Below, in pieces: positions 1 through 8,071 of a stretch of 64,000 bases of DNA. The first letter of the stretch is position 1, and each line of letters opens with the position of its first letter. The stretch is from Marivita hallyeonensis. Lineage in GTDB: Bacteria; Pseudomonadota; Alphaproteobacteria; Rhodobacterales; Rhodobacteraceae. The stretch lies in the NCBI RefSeq assembly GCF_900129875.1, contig NZ_FQXC01000002.1, forward strand, positions 496,001 through 560,000, in the 5' to 3' direction. A model generated the notes under the pieces. It worked only from the letters and a program-made list of their open reading frames with translations, made no database searches and was not told the origin of the DNA. A program made the translations under genes and the position numbers.

Positions 1-93
1 CAGTGTCAGAACCGTGTGACGGGTCAACAAATGAAAAAACACAACTCAAAGTATCGGCTTTTTCCCGCGCAAATTGACCCTGCGTAAGCGACT

Positions 94-453
94 TCATGCC
101 CATTCCCCGTCCTCAAACGCCTCGGGAAAGGACGATCTGGCTGTTTTTTCATCAATAATCAGCAGCGACTCATAGCTTTCCGGGTCGAACGGATCGTCAA
201 AGGGCAGCACTTCTCGCCCGAACAGCCAGCTCAACCGCCCCGCATCGAGGTTGCCGCGCTCGAAAGGTTCATCCCCGAACTGCCGCCAAAGCGCCGCCAT
301 GAAGGCCAAGTCGGCCCGGCGGTCGGGTGGACGCCGATCGCGATAGCGTTCGCGCCGGATCAGCGGCGTCACCCCCTTGGGGTTCGGTCTGCGAATGGTG
401 AACTGGAAATCCGTACCCGGAAGACGCCCCGGAAAGCCGCGATGTTTCAGCAT
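94..453 (-). CDS. Conserved hypothetical protein, 119 aa, downstream of pccB
   Basis: I do not recognise a domain. The protein is 119 aa, begins MLKHRGFPGR, is rich in Arg and Pro in its first half and acidic in its C-terminal third, and has no signal peptide or membrane segment, so it is probably cytosolic. It is the last gene seen in a minus-strand string that starts with pccB and continues past the left edge of the window. In related roseobacters small uncharacterised genes lie between pccB and pccA, so pccA may follow beyond position 1; that is inference. The ATG at 451-453 has a G-rich stretch just upstream that can serve as a ribosome binding site. Function unknown. Confidence 0.6.
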   Translation of the reverse strand: MLKHRGFPGRLPGTDFQFTIRRPNPKGVTPLIRRERYRDRRPPDRRADLAFMAALWRQFGDEPFERGNLDAGRLSWLFGREVLPFDDPFDPESYESLLIIDEKTARSSFPEAFEDGEWA

Positions 454-513
454 GGGACACCCCCACGCGCAATCGCCGAAAAGGGGGCGGGGGTCGCCCG
501 CCCCGAAATCAGT

Positions 514-660
514 TTACTTGTACTTACCGGTATGTTTGGGCTCGTAGCTGATCGGCTCTGGGTCGATAACCACAAACTCTTCTTCGGCTTGCTTTTGTCC
601 GCACGCTGTAAGCGCGGCAAAGATGCCGACAACGGCAAGAAGCTTGATGCTCTTGGACAT
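514..660 (-). CDS. Small putative lipoprotein, 48 aa
   Basis: This short gene reads MSKSIKLLAVVGIFAALTAC and then GQKQAEEEFVVIDPEPISYE, ending a few residues later. The lysine near the start, the hydrophobic core and the LTAC lipobox (Cys at residue 20) predict a lipoprotein signal, leaving a mature acidic peptide of about 29 residues anchored in a membrane. An AGGAG ribosome binding site lies about 8 bases before the ATG, which argues that it is real despite its size. It sits on the same strand as pccB and its followers. I infer a small periplasm-facing lipoprotein of unknown role. Confidence 0.75.
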   Translation of the reverse strand: MSKSIKLLAVVGIFAALTACGQKQAEEEFVVIDPEPISYEPKHTGKYK

Positions 661-874
661 CTTGTTCTCCTGTCAGGTTCAAAGGACCCAACAAGACCTG
701 ATGGCCCTGCCTGTCCTCGGTTCGAGGTAGTGACTGCTTGGGTGCAGTCGCCGCCAAGATACCGCAGAACCCGCTGAAAAAGATATCCACAGGACAACAG
801 ACCAGCGGTTTGTGGCGCAAAAGACTCAAACCACACCGGGACTGAAGACTGGGCCGCAACATATTGTGGAGCCA

Positions 875-1288
875 TCAGAAAAACTCCAAGATGCAGGACC
901 CGTTTTCGATGCGATACGCCTCGAAAAACTGGGTCACATCAGGGCTGGCCTCGCCGAATTCAATCTCGGACTGGCTGAAGGAAATCACGATCTGCTTGGG
1001 CTTCGGACCGGTCGTCGTCTCGACCCGCGGGATCGCGAAGGTCTCGCACAGATGCTCCATGTCTGCCTCCACATCCTCGTACTCGCGCCCCTCTGCGCCG
1101 ATTTCTGGCGCGATGAACCGGAACCGATAGATCAGCCCCCCGCCGGGGCGATCCCACAGCATTTCGTGGAACGTGACGGGCTGGCCCGAGGGCACCTCAA
1201 GAGTTGGCTTATTTACTTCCCCGCCCGCCGCCAAAATCATCACGAGCGGTACGGTCAGAGGCAAGAATATCGCTCTCGGATCGCTCAT
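875..1288 (-). CDS. Conserved hypothetical exported protein, 137 aa
   Basis: The first 20 or so residues (IFLPLTVPLVMILAAGG) form a hydrophobic segment compatible with a signal peptide or single anchor. The rest is a soluble, mixed-charge domain with TFHEMLWD, YRFRFIAPEI and SILEFF-like elements near the end (the exact ending is SCILEFF). It resembles small exported proteins that accompany pccB in Rhodobacterales, but I cannot assign a function. Its ATG follows the stop codon of the upstream gene with no spacer (TAAATG), so translation may be coupled. That upstream gene looks like an insertion, so this gene may originally have followed pccB directly. Confidence 0.7.
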   Translation of the reverse strand: MSDPRAIFLPLTVPLVMILAAGGEVNKPTLEVPSGQPVTFHEMLWDRPGGGLIYRFRFIAPEIGAEGREYEDVEADMEHLCETFAIPRVETTTGPKPKQIVISFSQSEIEFGEASPDVTQFFEAYRIENGSCILEFF

Positions 1289-2167
1289 TTATCCGGCCGC
1301 AACCTGTTCATGAGGGTCAACAGCATCCAGAAAGCCACAACCAACTTGCGTCAAATAGCACCCGGTTATCTCAAGGACGAGGTTTTCACCTGATGGCTCA
1401 ATCTCAGCGCGCCTAATCAGTCTTTTTTCTGTCCTTTCAATTAAACCCTGTGCAGAAAGCATATCGAGCGATGCCCAATCGTCAGTCGTGTGCACAAATC
1501 CATTTGTAGCATGCGGTTCGATTATGGCCTCCAGCCCCCAGTTCGGGTTTTCGTCAAATCGATAAACACTGAACTCCTGTATCTTTAGTCCAGCTTTTTC
1601 TACCTTTTGCTTAAGGTAGGACTCAAGTTTCGCTTCATCTGAATAGGAAAAGTCTACAAAAAACAATCCTTTGGGGTCATTTTCCAAATGCTTCCACACA
1701 AATTCTGCGTCGTCAGGGAATCGATAGACATCGCTACTTTCGCCATGCTTCCTAAGCCTTTGGAGCAACTCGGCCTCAGACTTGGTGATCTCTTTAAGAA
1801 ATCGCTTATAAAGAAAGTGCGAGCGGGCTTTATTTTCGGCTTCCGAAACAAACAGATTTGCCCACATCTCAACTAAGACATCATCTTCCTCTAAAGATAC
1901 CCCTTCAATCCAGTCCACAGTAAACTTCGCAGCTGGAGGATTGAGGTTTTTGCCAGCTTTATGACTAATCGCACGAACGCGCTGAAGAGCACGTACCGCG
2001 TTTTCTTCTCGATAGGTTCTGACCATGTCACCAAGCAAACCAGCACTCTCAGTGAATGGGCTGCCGAGATCGCAGAGCGCATTGATCAAACGCGCTGTCG
2101 TTCGACCGCGAGACTGAATCTCAAAGCCGTCTACTTTGGCACCAACCTTTAGCTCATCATCAGTCAT
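1289..2167 (-). CDS. DUF4393/Abi-alpha-like protein, candidate phage-defence gene
   Basis: This 292-aa soluble protein resembles the DUF4393 (abortive infection alpha) family. The supporting pattern is a helical N-terminal half with VDWIEGVSLEEDDVLVEMWA followed by NLFVSEAENK, the typical acidic run then EMWANL block, and then LLQRL. Its DNA is visibly more AT-rich than its neighbours, for example around 1420-1460 and 1790-2000, with many codons rare in the adjacent genes, which suggests transfer. I chose ATG 2165-2167, five bases after the pccB stop and preceded by GAGAGA; a longer reading starting at 2203 would overlap pccB. In Abi-alpha systems such proteins limit phage infection by an incompletely known mechanism; a defence role here is inference. 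No partner toxin or restriction gene is adjacent. Confidence 0.6.
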   Translation of the reverse strand: MTDDELKVGAKVDGFEIQSRGRTTARLINALCDLGSPFTESAGLLGDMVRTYREENAVRALQRVRAISHKAGKNLNPPAAKFTVDWIEGVSLEEDDVLVEMWANLFVSEAENKARSHFLYKRFLKEITKSEAELLQRLRKHGESSDVYRFPDDAEFVWKHLENDPKGLFFVDFSYSDEAKLESYLKQKVEKAGLKIQEFSVYRFDENPNWGLEAIIEPHATNGFVHTTDDWASLDMLSAQGLIERTEKRLIRRAEIEPSGENLVLEITGCYLTQVGCGFLDAVDPHEQVAAG

Positions 2168-2172
2168 TTCTC

Positions 2173-3705
2173 TCACAACGGAATGTTGTCGTGCTTCTTC
2201 CACGGCATCGATTGCTGCTTCGACCGCAGCGCCGCGAATGCCCGCGCCACCCGTTTGCGGGTCGAGCGCGGCTGGATCACCTCGTCGATGAACCCCCGCT
2301 CCGCCGCGACAAACGGGTTCGCGAACCGGTCTTCATACTCCGCCGTATGCGCCGCGATCTTGTCCGGGTCGCCAAGGTCCGCACGGTGGATGATCTCGGT
2401 CGCACCCTTTGCGCCCATCACCGCGATCTCGGAGGTCGGCCAGGCATAGTTCACATCCGCGCGCAGGTGCTTGGACGCCATCACCACATACGCCCCGCCA
2501 TAGCTCTTGCGGGTGATGACGGTCACCTTTGGCACCGTCGCCTCACCATAGGCAAAGAGCAGTTTCGCTCCGTGCTTGATCACCCCGTTGTATTCCTGAG
2601 ACGTCCCCGGCAGGAAGCCCGGCACGTCGACCAGCGTCAGGATCGGGATCTCGAAGCAATCGCAGAACCGCACGAACCGTGCCGCCTTGCGGGCGCTGTC
2701 GATGTCGAGCACGCCCGCGAGCACCATCGGCTGGTTCGCGACCACCCCAACGGTCTGCCCTTCCAGACGAATAAACCCGGTGATGATGTTCTTAGCGAAG
2801 TCTTCCTGGATCTCGTAGAAATCCGCCTCATCGGCGATCTTCAGGATGAGCTCTTTCATGTCGTAGGGCGTGTTGGGGTTTTCCGGAACAAGCGTATCCA
2901 AGGACGCCTCCAGCCGGTCCACATCGTCAAAGAACGGACGTGTCGGGGGCGGCTGACGATTGTTGAGCGGCAGGAAGTCCACCAGACGCCGCACCTCGGC
3001 CAGCGCTTCGACGTCGTTCTCGAATGCGCCATCCGCGACCGAGGACTTCTTGGTATGCGTCGATGCGCCCCCAAGTTCTTCTGCCGTGACATGTTCGTTG
3101 GTCACAGTTTTCACCACGTCGGGACCAGTGACGAACATGTAAGAGCTGTCTTTCACCATGAAGATGAAGTCCGTCATCGCAGGGCTGTAGACCGCGCCAC
3201 CCGCGCAAGGGCCCATGATCACGCTGATTTGCGGCACCACGCCCGACGCCATTATGTTGCGCTGGAACACTTCACCATAGCCCGCAAGGCTGTCCACACC
3301 TTCCTGAATGCGCGCGCCACCCGAGTCGTTGATCCCGACCACCGGCGCGCCGTTCTGCATCGCCATATCCATGATCTTGCAGATCTTCATCGCGTGGGTC
3401 GCCGACACCGATCCCCCCAGAACGGTAAAGTCCTGAGAGAACACATAGACCATGCGCCCGTTGATCGTGCCCCAGCCTGTGACCACGCCATCGCCCGCCG
3501 GTCTGTTCTTCTCCATTCCGAAGTCCGTACAGCGGTGGGTGACGAACATGTCGTATTCTTCAAAGCTGCCCTCATCGAGCAGAAGCTCGACACGTTCCCG
3601 CGCCGTCAGCTTGCCGCGCGCGTGCTGCGCCTCGATGCGTTTCTGACCGCCCCCCAGTCGCGCGGCGGCGCGGCGGGTCTCCAGCTCTTGCAGAATATCT
3701 TTCAT
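2173..3705 (-). CDS. pccB: Propionyl-CoA carboxylase beta subunit
   Basis: The 510-aa protein is the carboxyltransferase subunit that moves carboxyl from biotin to propionyl-CoA, forming methylmalonyl-CoA in the cytosol. It has full family length, beginning [20 protein letters not shown]. Characteristic segments are [46 protein letters not shown] in the N-terminal crotonase-like half and [26 protein letters not shown] and ATEIIHR in the C-terminal half. The biotin-bearing alpha subunit is not in the window but may lie beyond the left edge. Its upstream region carries tandem TTTGCAAA sites for PccR, whose gene is about 1.4 kb away. Propionyl-CoA arises in roseobacters from propionate, odd-chain fatty acids and DMSP breakdown. 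Confidence 0.97.
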   Translation of the reverse strand: MKDILQELETRRAAARLGGGQKRIEAQHARGKLTARERVELLLDEGSFEEYDMFVTHRCTDFGMEKNRPAGDGVVTGWGTINGRMVYVFSQDFTVLGGSVSATHAMKICKIMDMAMQNGAPVVGINDSGGARIQEGVDSLAGYGEVFQRNIMASGVVPQISVIMGPCAGGAVYSPAMTDFIFMVKDSSYMFVTGPDVVKTVTNEHVTAEELGGASTHTKKSSVADGAFENDVEALAEVRRLVDFLPLNNRQPPPTRPFFDDVDRLEASLDTLVPENPNTPYDMKELILKIADEADFYEIQEDFAKNIITGFIRLEGQTVGVVANQPMVLAGVLDIDSARKAARFVRFCDCFEIPILTLVDVPGFLPGTSQEYNGVIKHGAKLLFAYGEATVPKVTVITRKSYGGAYVVMASKHLRADVNYAWPTSEIAVMGAKGATEIIHRADLGDPDKIAAHTAEYEDRFANPFVAAERGFIDEVIQPRSTRKRVARAFAALRSKQQSMPWKKHDNIPL

Positions 3706-3775
3706 GGACTGTCCCTTTTTCGCTTTGGCGCGAACATACTGCGGCGCGGCATTGGCTCAAGAGCTAATGAGCAAA

Positions 3776-3823
3776 TTTGCAAACCTTGAAAACGCTCGGC
3801 CCTGCAATTTGCAAATTTGCAAA
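3776..3823. promoter_or_regulatory. Tandem TTTGCAAA sites, putative PccR/ScfR operators
   Basis: Three perfect TTTGCAAA octamers occur at 3776-3783, 3808-3815 and 3816-3823, the last two directly abutting. They lie between divergent pccB (starts 3705) and the MFS gene (starts 3882). TTTGCAAA repeats are the known recognition element of the short-chain fatty acyl-CoA regulator PccR of Rhodobacter sphaeroides, and a homologue is encoded nearby. The sites could act on both divergent genes. Confidence 0.85.
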
Positions 3824-3881
3824 GAACCGCCGACGTGCCTAATATATGGACATTCCCCAATCTCGGGCGTAGCGAAGAGAC

Positions 3882-5111
3882 ATGAGCTATGCCTCCAAGG
3901 TCCGATTTCTGGACCGCACCACACCGCCGCATATTGTCACACTGATCCTGCTCGCAGGGCTTTCAGCGCTTGTGATGAACATCTTTCTGCCGTCGCTGCC
4001 GAACATGACAGCCCATTTCGAAACCGACTACAGGCTCATGCAGTTGTCGGTCGCGGTTTATCTTGGCGTGAACGCGGTACTGCAGCTGGTGATCGGTCCA
4101 ATCTCGGACAAACTGGGCCGCCGCCCGGTGATCCTCTGGGGCCTTCTGGCGTTCTGCGTTGCCACGGTTGGCTGCATCTATGCGCCCGATATCTACACGT
4201 TCCTCGCGTTCCGCATGGCGCAGGCCTCCGTTGTGGTCGCCATGGTCCTGAGCCGCGCCGTGGTGCGGGATTGCGTCCCGCAGGATCAGGCCGCATCGAT
4301 GATCGGCTATGTGACCATGGGCATGGCTGTCGTCCCGATGATCGGTCCCGCCTTTGGTGGCGTGCTTGATCAGGTCTTCGGCTGGCAAGCGAATTTCTGG
4401 CTCCTGCTTTTTCTGGGACTGGGCATGGCCTGGCTTTCCTGGGCCGATCTGGGCGAAACGGCTCGGGCGAGCGGGTTGACCCTGACAGAGCAATTCAAGC
4501 AGTACCCCGAACTGCTCACCAGCCCGCGCTTCTGGGGCTACGCGCTGGCCTCCGGTCTCGCGTCTGGGGCGTTCTTCGCCTATCTCGGCGGCGCGCCCTT
4601 TGTCGGCACCGAGGTGTTCGGCATGACACCGGCCGAGCTTGGCTTCTTCTTCGGCGCTCCGGCGATCGGCTACTTTCTCGGCAACTTCATTTCGGGCCGC
4701 TACTCGTCCCGCATCGGCGTCAACCGGATGGTCTATGTCGGATCGCTGATCAACGGCACCGGTGTATCCCTCTCCATCCTTGTGTTCTGGCTTGGCTTGG
4801 GCAGTGAATGGACCTTCTTCGGCTTCATGACCTTCGTGGGTCTGGGCAACGGCATGGTCATCCCCAACGCTACCGCAGGCATGCTGTCGGTGCGCCCGCA
4901 TCTGGCGGGGACGGCATCGGGTCTTGGCGGGTCGATCATGCTGGGCGGCGGCGCGGCCTTGTCCGCCCTGGCCGGGGCCTTGCTGGTGCCTGGGTCCGGT
5001 CCCTGGCCGCTGCTCTGGATCATGCTCGGCACCGCGGGCGGCGCGATCATCGCGATCCGTTTCGTGATCTGGCGGGCGTCACGTCTGGCGGGGCTGGACA
5101 CCGCCGGGTGA
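3882..5111 (+). CDS. Bcr/CflA-family MFS multidrug efflux transporter
   Basis: The 409-aa protein has about 12 hydrophobic segments and fits the drug:H+ antiporter-1 group (Bcr/CflA type) in length. Diagnostic motifs are LPSLPNM in the first helix, GPISDKLGRRPVILWG (the MFS A-motif between helices 2 and 3, residues about 68-83) and the RAVVRDC segment typical of Bcr proteins. It should sit in the inner membrane and export small hydrophobic compounds; the substrate cannot be read from the sequence. It is divergent from pccB and 46 bases upstream of pccR, so it lies inside the TTTGCAAA-controlled interval and might be regulated with propionyl-CoA metabolism. ATG 3882 follows GCGAAGAGAC. Confidence 0.9.
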   Translation: MSYASKVRFLDRTTPPHIVTLILLAGLSALVMNIFLPSLPNMTAHFETDYRLMQLSVAVYLGVNAVLQLVIGPISDKLGRRPVILWGLLAFCVATVGCIYAPDIYTFLAFRMAQASVVVAMVLSRAVVRDCVPQDQAASMIGYVTMGMAVVPMIGPAFGGVLDQVFGWQANFWLLLFLGLGMAWLSWADLGETARASGLTLTEQFKQYPELLTSPRFWGYALASGLASGAFFAYLGGAPFVGTEVFGMTPAELGFFFGAPAIGYFLGNFISGRYSSRIGVNRMVYVGSLINGTGVSLSILVFWLGLGSEWTFFGFMTFVGLGNGMVIPNATAGMLSVRPHLAGTASGLGGSIMLGGGAALSALAGALLVPGSGPWPLLWIMLGTAGGAIIAIRFVIWRASRLAGLDTAG

Positions 5112-5112
5112 A

Positions 5113-5149
5113 TTTGCAAACCCTTGGCAAGACGCTGCAAACTTGCAAA
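5113..5149 (+). promoter_or_regulatory. TTTGCAAA-type sites before pccR, putative autoregulation
   Basis: A perfect TTTGCAAA lies at 5113-5120, and two degenerate copies, GCTGCAAA (5134-5141) and CTTGCAAA (5142-5149), abut just before the pccR start codon at 5158. The arrangement of one site plus an abutting pair mirrors that upstream of pccB. It predicts autoregulation by PccR, as known for the R. sphaeroides protein. Confidence 0.8.
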
Positions 5150-5157
5150 GGGACGCC

Positions 5158-6555
5158 ATGGCCACCCAGAAACTCTACGCCGGTGCCAAGCTGCGCGAAA
5201 TCCGCACGCGGCTCGGGATCACCCAGCGCGATTTCTCAACCAAGATGGGCGTGTCCCTGCCCTATCTGAACCAGATGGAGAACAACAAACGCCCGCTGTC
5301 GACAACCGTCGTGCTGGCGCTGGCTCAGGAGTTCGGCGTCGATGTGACCGAGCTGGGTCAGGGCGATGCGGAGCGCATGATATCGGACATGCGCGAGGCA
5401 CTGGCCGACCCGGTATTCGCCGATGCCGCCCCGCCCATCGCCGACCTGCGCCTGACGGCGTCCAACGCGCCGGGCCTAGCCCGCGCCTTTCTCGAATTGC
5501 ACCGCGCCTATCGCCAAACCCATGAACGGCTGGCCTCTCTGGACGAAGCGTTGGGTCGCGAAGGCGCGCAGCTTCAGCCTTCCCCCTGGGAAGAGGTGCG
5601 CGATTTCTTCCACTACTGCGACAACTACATCGATGCCGTTGACAAGGCTGCGGAGCATGTGGCCACGAAGCTTACTGGATCAGACCGCGTGCGCGCCGCG
5701 ATCCGGGGGCTGGAGAACGAGGGGCTGCATGTCCGTTTCGCCAACATCCCCGAATTGCGCAAATTCGATGAGCTGCGGCAGGAACTGACCCTGTCGAACC
5801 TCGCCGCGCCGGAGACACAGACCTTCCAGATGATGCTGCAACTGGCGCTTGCGCGGCACGGCAAACTGCTCGACGCGACGCTCGATCTGGGGCGCTTCCA
5901 GTCTGACGCCGCCCGCGATATCGCGCGGCTTGGGCTTGCCAACTATTTCGCAGGGGCCGCCGTGATGCCCTACGGGCAATTCCTGCAAGCCGCGCATGAC
6001 ACGCGTCATGATCTGGAACTGATGGCCCGCCGCTTTGGTGCTTCCATCGAGCAGGTGGCCCACCGCCTTTCGACCCTGCAACGCCCGGGCGCGAAGGGCA
6101 TCCCGTTCTTTTTCGTCCGCGTCGATCAAGCCGGCACGATCACCAAGCGTCACTCCGCCACCCGGTTACAATTCGCCCGCTTCGGAGGGGCTTGCCCGCT
6201 CTGGAACGTCCACCGTGCATTCGAGACACCGGGCCGTTTCCTGCGCCAGTTGGCCGAAACCCCGGACGGGGTGCGCTACATCTCTCTGGCACGGGACGTG
6301 TCGAAAACCGGCGGCCATTTCGGCGCGCCGGTGCGCCGCTACGCCATTGCCTTGGGCTGCGAGGTCAAACACGCGGGCGCGATCGTGTACGCCGATGGGT
6401 TGGATCTGAACCGCGACGGTGCGTTTGAGCCGATCGGGATTTCCTGCCGCATCTGTGAGCGGGCGAATTGCCATCAACGGTCGGTGCCACCCTTGGAGCG
6501 CAACCTGACGATCCAGCCGCATCGGCGCGGAATATTGCCCTACGAATTGAGTTGA
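5158..6555 (+). CDS. pccR: Short-chain fatty acyl-CoA regulator (ScfR/PccR family)
   Basis: The 465-aa protein has an N-terminal XRE-type helix-turn-helix (residues about 8-62, KLREIRTRLGITQRDFSTKM and SLPYLNQMENNKRPLS). A central IrrE-like region includes the family pattern ARLGLANYFAGAAVMPY. The C-terminal domain is of the DUF2083/ScfR type and contains a cysteine cluster (SCRICERANCHQRS, around residues 433-446). Members of this family bind short-chain acyl-CoAs and control acyl-CoA assimilation genes; PccR of R. sphaeroides controls pccB. The TTTGCAAA sites before pccB and before this gene support the same role. I start at ATG 5158 rather than the in-frame codon at 5143, because the operator pair occupies 5134-5149. 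Confidence 0.9.
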   Translation: MATQKLYAGAKLREIRTRLGITQRDFSTKMGVSLPYLNQMENNKRPLSTTVVLALAQEFGVDVTELGQGDAERMISDMREALADPVFADAAPPIADLRLTASNAPGLARAFLELHRAYRQTHERLASLDEALGREGAQLQPSPWEEVRDFFHYCDNYIDAVDKAAEHVATKLTGSDRVRAAIRGLENEGLHVRFANIPELRKFDELRQELTLSNLAAPETQTFQMMLQLALARHGKLLDATLDLGRFQSDAARDIARLGLANYFAGAAVMPYGQFLQAAHDTRHDLELMARRFGASIEQVAHRLSTLQRPGAKGIPFFFVRVDQAGTITKRHSATRLQFARFGGACPLWNVHRAFETPGRFLRQLAETPDGVRYISLARDVSKTGGHFGAPVRRYAIALGCEVKHAGAIVYADGLDLNRDGAFEPIGISCRICERANCHQRSVPPLERNLTIQPHRRGILPYELS

Positions 6556-6605
6556 GCGAGGGGCGATGCGCAAACGCATCGCTGCGTTTCGGGAGGCCGA
6601 AACGC

Positions 6606-6638
6606 TTGGGGCTCTGCCCCAAACCCCGGGATATTTTT
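6606..6638 (+). terminator. Hairpin and T-run after pccR
   Basis: A perfect 7-bp stem TTGGGGC/GCCCCAA with a TCT loop (6606-6622) is followed 11 bases later by five T residues (6634-6638). It lies 51 bases after the pccR stop, between convergent genes. The following CCCGGGATATTTTTG resembles a sequence I recall recurring after genes in Rhodobacterales. The long gap before the T-run makes it an imperfect intrinsic terminator. Confidence 0.5.
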
Positions 6639-6651
6639 GAACCAGAGAAGA

Positions 6652-7347
6652 TCAGGACCGCTTGACCGGCCAGCGCTGCGCGAGATTTGCCATCAGAGCG
6701 CGGTCCGTGTCGTCAAGCGGGCCAGCAGCGCCGGGGCGGAAGCGCAGGCGAAAACTGTTGAGCAGCGCATCTTCCGGAACGTCCGCCGTATAGCCAAACA
6801 CACGCGCGTTCTGCATGAACTCACCGCTGCCCTCCGCATCCGGCCAGATCGACAGCCCCTGCCGCGCCAGTCTTTGCCAGTCAAATCGCGGGCCGGGATC
6901 GATCTTGCGCCCCGGCGCCATGTCCGAATGGCCGATCACGCGCTCCGGCGGGATATCATGGCGCTGCAGGATCTCGGCAAGCAGGGACTCGACCGCATCG
7001 ACCTGATTGGCGGAGAATGGTGTGCTGCCCGTATTGGCGATCTCGATCCCGATCGACCGAGAATTCACGTCCTCAACGGGCCCCCAGGCCCCTGCCCCGG
7101 CATGCCAGGCGCGCGCGTCTTCGTCGACAAGGTGCCAGACAGTGCCGTCCGGCGCGATCACGTAGTGGGCCGAGACCTGCGCCTCTTCGTTGCAGAGCCA
7201 ATCGCGGGCCTTTTCGGCATCGTCCATCGCCGTATAGTGCAGTACCACGAGATCGGGTTTCGCCCCGTCCCTGCGCGGGCCACAATTCGGAGACGGATGC
7301 CAGACCGGCGTCAGTTGCGCACCGCGCGGAACGGGGCCGGATCCCAC
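6652..7347 (-). CDS. N-acetylmuramoyl-L-alanine amidase (Amidase_2, AmpD-like)
   Basis: This 231-aa protein has the zinc amidase fold of AmpD/Amidase_2 enzymes, which cut the bond between N-acetylmuramic acid and the stem peptide of murein fragments. Visible motifs are VVLHYTAM (first zinc His), SAHYVIAPDGTVWHLVDE, AWHAGAG, NSRSIGIEI and VIGHSDMAPGRKIDPGPRF (second zinc His and the conserved Lys/Asp). No signal peptide is seen, which fits a cytosolic AmpD-type role in murein recycling. The first codon of this reading is GTG and overlaps the upstream lipoprotein gene by 37 bases. The real start may be a little further in, near TPVWHPSPN, but no ATG is available there. Confidence 0.88.
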   Translation of the reverse strand: MGSGPVPRGAQLTPVWHPSPNCGPRRDGAKPDLVVLHYTAMDDAEKARDWLCNEEAQVSAHYVIAPDGTVWHLVDEDARAWHAGAGAWGPVEDVNSRSIGIEIANTGSTPFSANQVDAVESLLAEILQRHDIPPERVIGHSDMAPGRKIDPGPRFDWQRLARQGLSIWPDAEGSGEFMQNARVFGYTADVPEDALLNSFRLRFRPGAAGPLDDTDRALMANLAQRWPVKRS

Positions 7348-8048
7348 GCACAGGCGAAGCCGTCACCGTCCGGATCAAGGTTCTGGCGGTCCCGTTCGGG
7401 CCCCCCTGCTTCGAGGAAGGCTTCCTGAGCAAGGTCGGACGACGGGAACGCCGCGCAGTTGCGTTGATGCCGCGCTTCCGTGACGAAGGCCGACCGGCGA
7501 TAGATCGGCGCGCCCTTGGGATTGTTGGTCTGAAGAGCATAGGCCACGATATTGGGCGTATTGGTTCCCGGCCGTGTCGGTAGCGCTTCGGGCGCGATGA
7601 TCTGGTAGCGCGCACGGTTCTGCGCGATCAGCGCCGCGTCGCTTTCGATGCTGCGGCTTTCGGACACCGCGTTGAAATCATTCTCGGCCGAGATGCCGAC
7701 CGCGTTTTCAACGATTTGCGGCGCAGGATTGCTGGGCGACGCCTGTACCGGATCAACGCCAGAGTTCGCCCGACGCGCCTCTGCCGTGGTGGCATCCAAC
7801 GGGCGTGGTGTGGCGGGCGCCACGGGCGCGGTGGCTGTGAGCGGCTGGGCGGTGACCCTCGGCGGCGCGGTGACCGTCGTCGGCGCAGACCGTCCTTCGA
7901 GCACCGCATCGCGGCGCTGCTGATACGAGTCATAATCGTCGAACCCGACGCCACGTGCGCTGTCCGGAATTTCGGACGCGCAAGCGGCCAGAGCAAGCAG
8001 TGCCACGCCGCCAGCCATCACGCGCCAGGAAGATCGGGATTGTCGCAT
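7311..8048 (-). CDS. Lipoprotein with C-terminal Excalibur-like calcium-binding motif
   Basis: The 245-aa protein starts MRQSRSSWRVMAGG with a hydrophobic core ending in LALAAC, a lipobox with Cys near residue 23. The middle is Ala/Thr/Pro-rich and low-complexity, typical of a cell-wall-spanning linker. The C-terminus has RNCAAFPSSDLAQEAFLEAG and NLDPDGDGFACAWDP, matching the Excalibur pattern in which DxDxDGxxC follows a paired Cys. Such domains bind calcium and occur in envelope proteins. The ATG at 8046-8048 has an AGGCAGGAC ribosome binding site. It overlaps the amidase gene downstream, so the two may be co-expressed in cell-envelope maintenance. Confidence 0.75.
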   Translation of the reverse strand: MRQSRSSWRVMAGGVALLALAACASEIPDSARGVGFDDYDSYQQRRDAVLEGRSAPTTVTAPPRVTAQPLTATAPVAPATPRPLDATTAEARRANSGVDPVQASPSNPAPQIVENAVGISAENDFNAVSESRSIESDAALIAQNRARYQIIAPEALPTRPGTNTPNIVAYALQTNNPKGAPIYRRSAFVTEARHQRNCAAFPSSDLAQEAFLEAGGPERDRQNLDPDGDGFACAWDPAPFRAVRN

Positions 8049-8071
8049 GTCCTGCCTCTTTTTTGCGCCGT

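Noticed and set aside
2191-3789. Long open frame on the plus strand opposite pccB (over 500 codons)
   Set aside because: It is a mirror of the GC-biased pccB codons, has no recognisable motif and is full of His/Arg runs; pccB on the other strand is certain.
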